Position numbers and translations under genes: made by a program. The notes beneath the pieces were generated by a model. It was not told the origin of the DNA, searched no databases, and was given only the letters and a program-made list of their open reading frames with translations. Of a DNA stretch of 24,252 nucleotides, positions 7,194 through 14,918 are shown one piece after another (the stretch's first letter is position 1; the number at the start of each line of letters is the position of its first letter). Source of the stretch: an uncultured Verrucomicrobiota bacterium (GTDB lineage: Bacteria; Verrucomicrobiota; Kiritimatiellia; RFP12; UBA1067); assembly GCA_945483525.1 (NCBI GenBank), contig CALYRV010000016.1:1-24252 (forward strand), read 5' to 3'.

Positions 7194-7228
7194 TGCGTAG
7201 TTTACCAAAACCACGAACGCGATGTCAA
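7194..7228 (-). promoter_or_regulatory. Predicted promoter of AbiE system 1 with shared TGGTAAAcTACGCA motif
   Basis: On the minus strand TTGACA (7228-7223), an 18-bp spacer and TAAACT (7204-7199). The -10 box lies inside TGGTAAACTACGCA (7207-7194). A 13-of-14 match to this occupies the same place at the second AbiE promoter. Confidence 0.6.
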
Positions 7229-7241
7229 TCTGACCCGAAAA

Positions 7242-7291
7242 TGCTATAAGTCTCATTGGTACAGAAAAGTGGACCAATGAGACTTATAGCA
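7242..7291 (-). terminator. Perfect 19-bp hairpin after deoC, probable terminator
   Basis: TGCTATAAGTCTCATTGGT (7242-7260) and its exact complement (7273-7291) surround a 12-nt loop, 46 nt after the deoC stop. On the minus strand the stem is followed by ATTTTCGGG, a short T tract. The stem is not very GC-rich, so it may be an inefficient terminator or an insertion relic. Confidence 0.55.
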
Positions 7292-7337
7292 ATGTCCGGA
7301 TAAACCGATAATATTTCAGCGAACAGCCTGACAATCA

Positions 7338-7988
7338 TCAAGATACCAGCTTCACGCCGCAGGAACAACCGAGACGGGTCGCACCGGCGGCGAGCATCGC
7401 CTCGGCGTCTTCGCGCGAACGGATTCCGCCGGCGGCCTTCACGCCCATCTTCGGACCTACCGTCTTGCGCATCAGCTTCACGTCATGTACCGTCGCACCG
7501 CCCGTACCGAATCCGGTCGAGGTCTTCACGAAATCGAATCCCGCCTTCTTCGCGAGCCGACAGCCGAGCCGCTTTTCGGCGTCCGTCAGATAGCAACATT
7601 CGAGGATGAGCTTCAAGACGACATCGCTCTTCACGCCCTTGCAGACCGACGCGAGCGTATAAAGTTCCGAAAGACATTCCTCGGGATCGTACTTGAGCAG
7701 CCGCACGTTCACGACGAAGTCGAGTTCCTCCGCGCCGTTCCCGATCGCATCGACCGCCTCGTAGGTCTTGACGTCCGTCGTATTCGCCCCGAGCGGAAAC
7801 CCGATCACCGTGCAGACCTTGGTCTCGCACTTCTTCAGGAGCTTCGCCGCAAGCGCCACTTCCGCGGGGTTCACGCAGACGGACGCGAAGCCGAACTTCT
7901 TCGCCTCGCGGCAGAGCTTCTTCACCGCGTCCTCATCCCCCGCCGCCTTCAGAAACGTATGATCAATATACTTCGCCAGATTTTTCAT
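7338..7988 (-). CDS. deoC: Deoxyribose-phosphate aldolase
   Basis: A 216-residue class I aldolase that cleaves 2-deoxyribose 5-phosphate to glyceraldehyde 3-phosphate and acetaldehyde in deoxynucleoside catabolism. Visible motifs are YIDHTFLKA at the N terminus, GAEELDFVVNVRLLK with the active-site Asp, KLILECCYLTD, DFVKTSTGFGTGGAT with the Schiff-base Lys, and GVKAAGGIRS with the second active-site Lys. Length and layout are normal for the family. A strong AAGGAGG lies 5-6 nt before the ATG. It is a single-gene unit, inserted between two AbiE modules, with its own promoter and hairpin terminator. Confidence 0.96.
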   Translation of the reverse strand: MKNLAKYIDHTFLKAAGDEDAVKKLCREAKKFGFASVCVNPAEVALAAKLLKKCETKVCTVIGFPLGANTTDVKTYEAVDAIGNGAEELDFVVNVRLLKYDPEECLSELYTLASVCKGVKSDVVLKLILECCYLTDAEKRLGCRLAKKAGFDFVKTSTGFGTGGATVHDVKLMRKTVGPKMGVKAAGGIRSREDAEAMLAAGATRLGCSCGVKLVS

Positions 7989-8010
7989 AGTATCCTCCTT
8001 ACCGACACGC

Positions 8011-8039
8011 AGTCTATATCATGCCGCTTAATATGTCAA
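8011..8039 (-). promoter_or_regulatory. deoC promoter
   Basis: A consensus TTGACA (8039-8034), a 17-bp spacer and TAGACT (8016-8011), just ahead of AAGGAGG (8000-7994). The -35 box overlaps the last codons of the upstream abiEii gene. The alternative -10 TATAGA would give a 15-bp spacer. Confidence 0.65.
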
Positions 8040-8857
8040 GCGTGTTGTCGGCAGATTGCATCATCAGCCGTCATCAGCCTGTCGACAATACGCTCACGCA
8101 TAAGCCGCCAGGCGGAGTCGGGATCGAACGAAACCTCCGGACGCAACAAGGCGTCCATACCATGCCGATACTCGTCATCTCTGAGCTTCGCCTCGACATT
8201 CAATACGAATTCCCGCCAGCTCGGAAGCTCCTCCCCAAGTTCCTTCTTGTAGCGTCGCCAACAACGAAGAACAGTTTCGACATCCGGTGACGAATTTTTG
8301 AAGACGTAGTCCATGTCGAAGAGATCACGCGTCTTCTTTCGTCCGAATACTGCATTGAATTTCGTGCCGAGCATTTCCTCGAACCGATATGCCGTCACCT
8401 CGCACGCACCCGTGAACCAGCTGTTCTCGACCTTGAACGGCACCTTCGCGAATCCGAGTTCGGTGAAATGCTCATTACAATTGACCTCGACCTTGACGCG
8501 ACAGGGAATCGCGCCCGCTTCCGAGGCAAAACGCAACTTGAGAACGTGATTATATCGCTTGCCTTTCGCCTGCATGTCGGGAACGAAGGACAGCACCTCG
8601 CGCATATGGTCGAGGATCGGCCCCATCGGCTCGGGACGGATCAGCACGAGATCGATGTCTTCGCTGTAACGCGGTTGCGGCTTGAGATACAGCTTGTAGA
8701 GCGCAGTTCCACCGCGCCAGGCAAGACGCTCGGCAAGAAACGGATCGGAATAGATCGCCACCACCGCGCGCGAAATCAGCAGATCCTGCTCGACCTGCTC
8801 GCTTCGGCGCCAGGGAAACTGTTTAGCCCATTCAAGAATAAACCGATCCTTAATCAT
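8036..8857 (-). CDS. AbiEii-family nucleotidyltransferase toxin (system 2)
   Basis: A 273-residue AbiEii-type nucleotidyltransferase. The signature WRGGTALYKLYLKPQPRYSE followed by DIDLVLI lies near residues 47-73 and matches GGTAL-K-RxSEDxDL. VKVEVNCNE provides the later acidic strand. The sequence is clearly different from the system 1 toxin, so this is not a recent duplication. The ATG at 8857 overlaps the stop of its antitoxin by 4 nt (ATGA). The stop at 8036 lies within the deoC promoter. Confidence 0.9.
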   Translation of the reverse strand: MIKDRFILEWAKQFPWRRSEQVEQDLLISRAVVAIYSDPFLAERLAWRGGTALYKLYLKPQPRYSEDIDLVLIRPEPMGPILDHMREVLSFVPDMQAKGKRYNHVLKLRFASEAGAIPCRVKVEVNCNEHFTELGFAKVPFKVENSWFTGACEVTAYRFEEMLGTKFNAVFGRKKTRDLFDMDYVFKNSSPDVETVLRCWRRYKKELGEELPSWREFVLNVEAKLRDDEYRHGMDALLRPEVSFDPDSAWRLMRERIVDRLMTADDAICRQHA

Positions 8858-9657
8858 TGATCATCCTCCTCTATCGTGATATTAACATCAACTTTCCAAC
8901 GCTCATCTCGATGCATAACGGCATCTTTTGAACGCGTACTCAACCTGATGAAATGAGGAGCGTGGCAGCATCTCACCCATTCATGGTAGATAATCTCGCC
9001 TTGCCGCTCATCCCCCAACACGCGTTCCACTATATACCCAAGCCGCTGAACGGCAGAGTCCTTGCAAACCTGAAACACACCATCGGAAGCCAGCGCGAAG
9101 TCCGTATGTTCAAGAAGTTCCCGTAGCACCGTTGCAACCTGAGAGAGCCCGCCACATTTTTGCTCATATTGAACGAGTTCGACGGCGGTCAATTCCGCAT
9201 TCGAATAACAAACATCGCCGTCTTCTCCCGGCCGACTGACGATAAACTTCTCCGGCACGGAAGTTCTGACAATCCATTCGACATCTCGCTTCACTCTATT
9301 GGCAGTAAACAGTCCCGGCCCTTCTATGGAGACAAAATCAACCTGTGGACGCTGATGCGCAGCACCCCAAAGAACTCCAGCGCTCAGCAAACTAAAGTAG
9401 TGCTTTCTCCCCAACGCCTTCATCAGTTCGGACATATAGAACATCGGCGGCACGCATCCACGAAGACGATACTTAGTCGGCAGGATGACATAAAACTCCC
9501 GATACGGCGAATAGATCCGCCGCTCTCTTCGCATCCGAAACAGATTATTCTTAACAACCTGCCGCGACAAAAGGGAAAACTGCTCACATACTTCACGAAA
9601 TGTGAAATAGCGCATTCCTTTCATCTCACTGGTCTCAATCCATTCGGCAATCGACAT
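8854..9657 (-). CDS. AbiEi-type antitoxin (system 2)
   Basis: A 267-residue protein with an N-terminal winged-helix segment (MRYFTFREVCEQFSLLSRQV to RMRRERRIYSPYREFYVILP) and the AbiEi-like middle MSELMKALGRKHYFSLLSAG followed by LWGAAHQRPQ. It resembles the longer AbiEi_4-like antitoxins more than the system 1 protein. It is expected to repress its own promoter and to block AbiEii. The ATG at 9657 has AAAGGGA just upstream. It overlaps abiEii by ATGA. This module carries no window repeats. Confidence 0.82.
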   Translation of the reverse strand: MSIAEWIETSEMKGMRYFTFREVCEQFSLLSRQVVKNNLFRMRRERRIYSPYREFYVILPTKYRLRGCVPPMFYMSELMKALGRKHYFSLLSAGVLWGAAHQRPQVDFVSIEGPGLFTANRVKRDVEWIVRTSVPEKFIVSRPGEDGDVCYSNAELTAVELVQYEQKCGGLSQVATVLRELLEHTDFALASDGVFQVCKDSAVQRLGYIVERVLGDERQGEIIYHEWVRCCHAPHFIRLSTRSKDAVMHRDERWKVDVNITIEEDDQ

Positions 9658-9715
9658 AAATCCCTTTCATAGTGATAATAATCATCCCACGATTACTATC
9701 TATTTATTTTGGATG

Positions 9716-9749
9716 TGCGTATTTTACCATAACCCCCGGTCTGAATCAA
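9716..9749 (-). promoter_or_regulatory. Predicted promoter of AbiE system 2 with shared TGGTAAAaTACGCA motif
   Basis: On the minus strand TTGATT (9749-9744), a 17-bp spacer and TAAAAT (9726-9721). The -10 box is embedded in TGGTAAAATACGCA (9729-9716), as in AbiE system 1. I infer a shared operator covering -10 to +1. Confidence 0.6.
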
Positions 9750-10285
9750 GTGGTCACGGTAGATCGAGTTTCTAAACCGAACCATTAACGATTTGTCACG
9801 GATAGACGGATGTCGTCTCGGTCACCACAACCGACAACACCACAACAGCATCCGTGCAGAAGTCGGGCTATCACGGTAGCTCGACAGTTACCTTAAAGAA
9901 CCGCAACACATGCGCAATCGCGCCATCCGAACTTCAACACTCCTGCGGCCACATCTGCCTCTGCTTCCGCCAATTTTACATAGCTATCATTTCCCACGCC
10001 GGAACTATCATCGGCATAGACTTCCTTCTTGTGGCTATCTTAAATCACAATTTCGCCACGCCGCGGGACACCCCAAGAATTACAAAAGCACTGTACGCAA
10101 ACTAAAACACCCAATCAACGCCAGGACGAACAAAGACGCAGTCGGCGTGAGTCCGTAAGACAGCTACCGGCATCGCCACCTCAGCTGTGGATGCGGAATC
10201 CTTTCCGCTTCATCATGTTTTCACGCCACCAAATAAAATCATTATTATTCCAAATGAACCTAACGATCACGCGACGTCCAATTCA
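9750..10285. other. Non-coding stretch between AbiE system 2 and the lipoprotein operon
   Basis: I see no convincing gene. Plus-strand frames at 9854-10158 have no Shine-Dalgarno and unlikely composition. The stretch holds a 32-nt segment (9795-9826) resembling one at 22335-22366, two similar TCACGGTAG motifs (9754 and 9870 region), and a partial copy (10181-10209) of the RsmE palindromic element. No clear terminator for the operon ending at 10286 is visible. Confidence 0.5.
10181..10209. repeat. Partial copy of the rsmE palindromic element
   Basis: TCAGCT, three bases, GATGCGGAATCCTTTCCGCT matches 4644-4671 (GATGCTGAATCCTTTCCGCT) at 19 of 20 positions in its main block. The second arm is not seen. 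A small hairpin GCGGAA-TCCT-TTCCGC (10193-10208) remains. Confidence 0.55.
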
Positions 10286-10942
10286 TCAAAACAGCAAATC
10301 GTCCTTGTCTGAATTATCCATCAATATCGTCTTGCCTTCCCCAAGATCAATCGGGGTCGAACACTTAACGGAACCAATCGGACATTGGTTAGTATTTACT
10401 GACAAAGAAGCATTCACACCAACAGGAGGAGCGTTTGTCGCAACCGACAACCGCATCTGCTCCGCCTCGTAGTCATCCATCATTTTCTTAATCGAGGCGA
10501 AATCGGCATTACGCGAGATATTCACGCCTGAATCAGGTACTACAACAACTGATATACACTTACCGTCCTTAATTACCGAATATAATGTCTGAAGTCCACG
10601 CACCGTCCCATGCGCCGAATAATTCATGTGCGTTTTCGCGAAAGCCCTTGCCTCAGCCACCTTCTCCTGCGACCAGGACTCCGGCCATTTCACGCTCTTC
10701 AGGACCTGATTAGCCAGCAAATCAGATTGCGCGGACAATTCCGCCTTCTTACGAGCCACTTCCTCAGCCAGCTTTGATTTTCCGACGACATCAATCTCGC
10801 CCACACCGAAACAACAGCCATCCGACTCGAAAATCCGACAAGAAAGAATCTCTTCCTGATGCCCGGAAAATACCGCCATTGGTTCCGCAGCAAATGCTGC
10901 GGAACCAATGGCCATCACGGTAGCCATCAGATTAAAACGCAT
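10286..10942 (-). CDS. Exported protein, LPP20-like; last gene of the envelope operon
   Basis: About 218 residues with a Sec signal peptide (MRFNLMATVMAIGSAAFA, then AEP). The mature part contains CCFGVGEIDVVGKSKLAEEV and RKKAELSAQS, which has the pattern of LPP20-type domains (G-G, then an Ala-rich helix of xxAxxxAxxxA). A weaker beta stretch follows (YSVIKDGKCISVVVVPDSG), then an Asn/Ser-rich tail ending DKDDLLF. I do not recognise a named family. Starts at 10948, 10945 or 10942 are possible (ATGATGATG after GAAGG). All overlap the 3' end of the upstream gene, so translation is coupled. The signal-peptide codons form an 18-bp-arm perfect palindrome. Confidence 0.75.
   Translation of the reverse strand: MRFNLMATVMAIGSAAFAAEPMAVFSGHQEEILSCRIFESDGCCFGVGEIDVVGKSKLAEEVARKKAELSAQSDLLANQVLKSVKWPESWSQEKVAEARAFAKTHMNYSAHGTVRGLQTLYSVIKDGKCISVVVVPDSGVNISRNADFASIKKMMDDYEAEQMRLSVATNAPPVGVNASLSVNTNQCPIGSVKCSTPIDLGEGKTILMDNSDKDDLLF
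10875..10912. repeat. Perfect 18-bp-arm palindrome in signal-peptide codons
   Basis: GCCATTGGTTCCGCAGCA (10875-10892), AA, then TGCTGCGGAACCAATGGC (10895-10912). It encodes AIGSAAFAAEPMA at the predicted signal peptidase site, 30-67 nt after the start codon. Confidence 0.9.
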
Positions 10943-12344
10943 CATCATCGCCTTCGGCACCAGTTCCAATACGCGACGAAGCCGACGGGACTGCAGAAGG
11001 CGCAGACACTGCAGTAGTCATGGCAGGGCTTTCAGAAGGAACCGTCCTACGACCAGCGGCCCCATCTTTAGCGGTAGCCTCAACCTGCTGTTTAATCTTA
11101 CGCGCCTGAGCCGCACCCGCAGGGCTCCACGAGCAAATTGCACCATAAACAGTCGCACCGGTGATCGGATGAACCGCATTCCAGTTCTTAAGAGTCGAAA
11201 TACCATTAATCTTCATCTTAGCAGCTACCGATTTCTGGAACAGTTCATACTTACTGGAATCAGAATAGTCCGGTAAATCCTCACCGTAATCAAGAGACTG
11301 CTCCGCCTCGTCCGACATTTCACTCATTGAAACAGTTTCTCCGGCGAACTGACGAATCAACGCCTGCGCCTGAAGCGCAGCCTGCGAATAAGCTGCATTT
11401 GAAGCCATCTTGCTCTTTGACTTCGCACCCGACTGCGCGAATGCCACGAGAACCAGATTGCCCTTCTCGTCAATCATCTGCTGGACGCCAAACGTCGAAA
11501 GCAAAATATTGTTCTTCGTAGGAAGCTGTTCGCGAATGGGTCGCTTAGCCGACTTCACCGGAACTGGCCTGCCGGTCACAATCGAGTCGGCCATCTGTCC
11601 GAGTGCGGGACTCCACATCGCGATCACACCGATTTCTCCCTGCTTCCCGGCCTCCTGTGCCTCGACAACATAATAGGCCTGCATGCCAGAAACAGCGCAA
11701 ACCGCCGATGCCGTAATCGTCTTCTTGAACGATTCTGCCCCGCACAGCTTGTTCATCTTTTCCAGTGCCGCCTTCAGACGTTCGCCGCCTGCTGCTTTCT
11801 CGGCTTCAAAATCAACCCCTTCACTCTTCATCATGTTATCAAGTTTAGCATGCGCAAGGCGAACGACCTTGCCGCAAATGCTATCGTCCGGCATCGCCGC
11901 TATCGCCGCCGCAACCTCCTCCTGCGGGGTCGGTGCGTGCGAACTCGATCCTTCTTCATAACTCCGCTCTACTGCTGTCGATATCTCAGACTCCAAATAC
12001 TTCGCCATTTTCGCCTTGGCGTCTAACATCGCCTTGTCAAAGGCGCGCCTCCGAGAATCAATGTACGACGGATGGTTCGGCGGCGCAGCAATCGTGCCAA
12101 TGCCTTTCTGAATGACGACATTCTTCCCCTTGATTTCTATAGCACCTTCGTTCCAGCCCTTATCCGACAGGAACTGATCCAAAAGTGACATCGCGTCATT
12201 AGAGGACTTGATTTCCGGTTCCGCCATTTCAGGAGGGGCATCCTGCTGAAGCGGAGTTGCAGCTGGAGCCACAGACTGATCCTGAGCCAGCACGCAGCAA
12301 CTGAACGCAGTCGCTACAGCGAATGAAATCACGAGTTTCTTCAT
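10932..12344 (-). CDS. Exported protein with internal duplication (DUF6844-like, uncertain)
   Basis: A 470-residue protein with a signal peptide (MKKLVISFAVATAFSCCVLA, then QDQS). A low-complexity linker follows, then an LPP20/FlgT-like Ala-rich helix (SRRRAFDKAMLDAKAKMAKY near 102-121). Two halves end alike: GEIGVIAMWSPALGQMADSI near 240 and ATVYGAICSWSPAGAAQARK near 400. This points to an internal duplication, with a conserved Trp-Ser-Pro after a beta strand. The tail is Ser/Ala/Pro-rich and acidic at the end (GDDDAF). The layout recalls DUF6844-type proteins of PVC bacteria, but I cannot confirm that. The Shine-Dalgarno AAAGGAAG precedes the ATG at 12344. Neighbours suggest a periplasmic complex. 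Confidence 0.75.
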   Translation of the reverse strand: MKKLVISFAVATAFSCCVLAQDQSVAPAATPLQQDAPPEMAEPEIKSSNDAMSLLDQFLSDKGWNEGAIEIKGKNVVIQKGIGTIAAPPNHPSYIDSRRRAFDKAMLDAKAKMAKYLESEISTAVERSYEEGSSSHAPTPQEEVAAAIAAMPDDSICGKVVRLAHAKLDNMMKSEGVDFEAEKAAGGERLKAALEKMNKLCGAESFKKTITASAVCAVSGMQAYYVVEAQEAGKQGEIGVIAMWSPALGQMADSIVTGRPVPVKSAKRPIREQLPTKNNILLSTFGVQQMIDEKGNLVLVAFAQSGAKSKSKMASNAAYSQAALQAQALIRQFAGETVSMSEMSDEAEQSLDYGEDLPDYSDSSKYELFQKSVAAKMKINGISTLKNWNAVHPITGATVYGAICSWSPAGAAQARKIKQQVEATAKDGAAGRRTVPSESPAMTTAVSAPSAVPSASSRIGTGAEGDDDAF

Positions 12345-12368
12345 TTTTCTTCCTTTCTTTTTTCAGAA

Positions 12369-13772
12369 TCAAAATTCAAACACCGCCTTGTTCGTTGAAA
12401 CCTGCAATGGCGGTGGAATGCCAATGTTCAATTTCTTTATATCCTCAATAAAATCGTTCAGATTTCCCTTGAGGACGAACCGCACAGTCGCAACCTGTAC
12501 GTCTTCGCGCAATGCATATGAAGCCGATCCCGCAGTCCCCATATCATTAATCGCCGCAACCAGCTGCTGCAAATATCTCGTCTGCTCCTTTGTCGTCACA
12601 TTCCGGAACACAAGTCTCGCCTGACGTCCGTTGTTAACCATATTCGAAACTGCCTTCTGGACATGCTGATGAAGCGATGTCTCCATCTGCGCCATAGCCT
12701 TGTCGACACAAATCTGCATTTGCCGTTCGGGATGACTGATAAAGGCTGCCGCCTTACGCGGATCATTCTTCAATGAGAAGAACTTGTTCCCGGCCTTATC
12801 GAAACAATCCAGATTAAGGGACAGTTGTATACCCTTACGTCCGTTGGCCGGGTGTGTCACCTGATAGAAAGTCGGATTAATATTTATCTTGTAATCAGCA
12901 CCTTTCGTCCCCTCGTTAACCTTAATGCCGTGTTGGGTCATCCAATCGGCAATGAGGATCTTGAGATCCTCGCGCTGGCAGTCAAGCAAGAACACTGGGT
13001 CTCCAACGGACTTCATTTCAGCACCGAAACTTTCCTGAAGGTCGTCTTTGTTAACCTCGGCGACAATCTCCACATACACCCGATCGCCCTCGGGTCGTTC
13101 GACAATGACGCGATACGCCGAAACGGAACCCTGGACATCGGCATACGCCCGACGACGCACATCGTCATTAAAAGACACGTCAGAAGCGACCACTGACGAA
13201 CCGAAGAACTGTTCCAACGCACTACGGCAAGCCTTTTGAACCGCATCCTCTTTGGAAGTCCCCGTAGCGGAAGCCTTAAGTGTCCCCGAACGCTCACCCG
13301 CCATCGCCTTCTTCATCAGATCGGACGCATCAATGCTCTTTTGCGTCAAGAGCGCCACCGCGTAGGCAAAATCTCCTGATGTAAACGTGCGCTCAATGCG
13401 ACAGCCCCTGAGCAACTCGTTGATATCCGTACGTGCCCATTGTTGGAACGATCCTGATATTCCACCGTCCGTTTCCGACACGCTCATTTCAGACGTAGCC
13501 GAAACCGATGATTGAAAGAATCCGGCAATCGCCTTTCTGGCGTCGATTTCAGCTCCCGCTTCAGCATCCCGTAAGGCATGACCTTCAAGCGGACTACTGC
13601 CCAAAGACATAATCCAAAGTCCGACCGACTCATCAGACCCGGTAATCGTCTTGCTGCCATTAGCCCGCATCGTCTTGACTCCTTCATCTATATGGGGCTT
13701 CGCCCCGCTCGCCGCAAATGCGGCGAACGAAGCAATTGCGACAAGAAAATAGTGCACGCACTTATTTTTCAT
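12369..13772 (-). CDS. Exported protein with two FlgT_N/LPP20-like domains
   Basis: A 467-residue protein with a signal peptide (cleavage near AAFAASGA). Two regions show the FlgT N-terminal / LPP20 pattern: LEGHALRDAEAGAEIDARKA (58-77) and ATGTSKEDAVQKACRSALEQ (168-187). The second is followed by beta strands SAYRVIVERPEGDRVYVEIV and AEVN. A third segment near 255-345 (GADYKININPTFYQV) looks like a separate alpha/beta unit. In FlgT and related proteins such domains form periplasmic or outer-membrane assemblies. The partner here is not known. Spacing to the lipoprotein gene upstream is 8 nt, with AAGGG before the ATG. The signal-peptide codons hold nested palindromes (13694-13733). Confidence 0.75.
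   Translation of the reverse strand: MKNKCVHYFLVAIASFAAFAASGAKPHIDEGVKTMRANGSKTITGSDESVGLWIMSLGSSPLEGHALRDAEAGAEIDARKAIAGFFQSSVSATSEMSVSETDGGISGSFQQWARTDINELLRGCRIERTFTSGDFAYAVALLTQKSIDASDLMKKAMAGERSGTLKASATGTSKEDAVQKACRSALEQFFGSSVVASDVSFNDDVRRRAYADVQGSVSAYRVIVERPEGDRVYVEIVAEVNKDDLQESFGAEMKSVGDPVFLLDCQREDLKILIADWMTQHGIKVNEGTKGADYKININPTFYQVTHPANGRKGIQLSLNLDCFDKAGNKFFSLKNDPRKAAAFISHPERQMQICVDKAMAQMETSLHQHVQKAVSNMVNNGRQARLVFRNVTTKEQTRYLQQLVAAINDMGTAGSASYALREDVQVATVRFVLKGNLNDFIEDIKKLNIGIPPPLQVSTNKAVFEF
13694..13733. repeat. Nested palindromes in signal-peptide codons
   Basis: GGGGC-TTC-GCCCC (13694-13706) and TCGCCGCA-AA-TGCGGCGA (13709-13726) lie side by side. GCTTCG (13697-13702) can also pair with CGAAGC (13728-13733). 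They encode the AAFAAS cleavage-site region. Confidence 0.8.
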
Positions 13773-13780
13773 ATTTTCCC

Positions 13781-14851
13781 TTACTGAATCGCGTCGCGAA
13801 GCGCTTTATTGGTCCCGAACAGCATCTGTTGCCAAGACTCCGGCATTGTCATACCCAATGCTACAGCGCCTACAGAATACTCCTTCACGAACTTCTTAGG
13901 GTTATTGCGAAATTCATCAATATACGACTCGGCCGCATCCGTTTCAGCCCAGCGATAGCAAGTGAGGGTTGTTTTCTTAGCTTCGGGGCGGCCTTCAGCG
14001 TATGCAAGAGCTGTCTTTATCCCATCTTCCTCAACAAACAGCACAAACTGCTGTTCCGGTCCAACACCATCGTCCGAACCACGATTAAGAGTAAACGCAC
14101 CGCCTACGCGATCTGTCGCAACAATCTTTCCGGCTACCGGATAATAGTTACCGAGAAGATTAAAATACGGATAAAGCGCGCGCATGGCAGCCGTGCGCAG
14201 CGGCTCGACTTCTGCACCCTTTTTGTCCGGATCAAAACCACCAGACACATTGCCGGTTAAGTCATAATGAACCTTACGAGACTCATGCCCCTCGACCGGT
14301 TTTGACAAATCCGGATTTACAAGCCCAGTAGCTTGGTCTTTGCATGTCACATTCCCGTTAAACGAGTAGATGATTTGATGTAAACCGCCGCCGACATTAG
14401 CTTCCTGGCGAGACCAATTAGCTCGAAGCGTAATGCCAAGGTCAACAACCACATCTCCACGCTGCGCATCGCGAACAACCTGTGTTCCGACATCCGCCTG
14501 CTCATCAACGGCAAAATCTGCGTCAGTACCGGTCAACGCAACAACATTAAACTGCTTGACCGCAGCCATTTCATTCTGCATAAAATCACGAATCGAATCA
14601 GGAATCTGCTTCGCATCTCCAGAATCTTTCAAACCGACGATACAAGTAGCTATGGTCTTCTTCTTCGCCGTTTCATCATCATATTTCCACCTTCCCCCGC
14701 TTGGCAAATGAACATCCGCCGAATCTTTCTCCAAAGACTTCCTATCGTACGTCCTCAGTTCCGCACTATTATCCAATGACACCGTTTCGGTGGCGCATCC
14801 AACAACAAAGCACAACGCCAGAACCGGAAGGATACTTTTCAAAATGTTCAT
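13781..14851 (-). CDS. Lipoprotein, CsgG/LpoB-like (tentative)
   Basis: A 356-residue lipoprotein; the lipobox VVGC (Cys at about 19) follows a hydrophobic stretch. A conserved-looking beta-alpha part reads KKKTIATCIVGLKDSGDAKQ then IPDSIRDFMQNEMAAVKQFN and VVALTGTDADF. It recalls CsgG/LpoB-type domains, in which a short-lived assembly factor binds a target protein at the outer membrane. The C-terminal part has VAGKIVATDRVGGAFTLNRG then SDDGVGPEQQFVLF, the Gly-rich beta motif also found at the end of FlgT-like and CsgG-associated proteins. The ATG at 14851 follows AAAGGAATTCGGTT. It is second in the five-gene operon. Confidence 0.75.
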   Translation of the reverse strand: MNILKSILPVLALCFVVGCATETVSLDNSAELRTYDRKSLEKDSADVHLPSGGRWKYDDETAKKKTIATCIVGLKDSGDAKQIPDSIRDFMQNEMAAVKQFNVVALTGTDADFAVDEQADVGTQVVRDAQRGDVVVDLGITLRANWSRQEANVGGGLHQIIYSFNGNVTCKDQATGLVNPDLSKPVEGHESRKVHYDLTGNVSGGFDPDKKGAEVEPLRTAAMRALYPYFNLLGNYYPVAGKIVATDRVGGAFTLNRGSDDGVGPEQQFVLFVEEDGIKTALAYAEGRPEAKKTTLTCYRWAETDAAESYIDEFRNNPKKFVKEYSVGAVALGMTMPESWQQMLFGTNKALRDAIQ

Positions 14852-14872
14852 AACCGAATTCCTTTAAAGTGC

Positions 14873-14901
14873 GCCTGCCGGATTCACTTCATCCGGCAGG
14901 C
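14873..14901 (-). repeat. Intercistronic 11-bp hairpin
   Basis: GCCTGCCGGAT (14873-14883), loop TCACTTC and ATCCGGCAGGC (14891-14901) form a perfect stem in the 67-nt gap between the first and second genes of the operon. No T tract follows on the minus strand, so it is more likely an mRNA processing or stability element than a terminator. Confidence 0.65.
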
Positions 14902-14918
14902 AACAATCCTAATTCATA

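Noticed and set aside
9854..10158. Two plus-strand frames of about 80 residues
   Set aside because: No Shine-Dalgarno, unlikely composition (many Arg, His, Pro), and neither resembles a family.
14851..14868. Shared leader AAAGGWATTCGGTTATG in two genes (1345 and 14851)
   Set aside because: It is striking, but two copies of a Shine-Dalgarno region may be coincidence; no further extension is seen.
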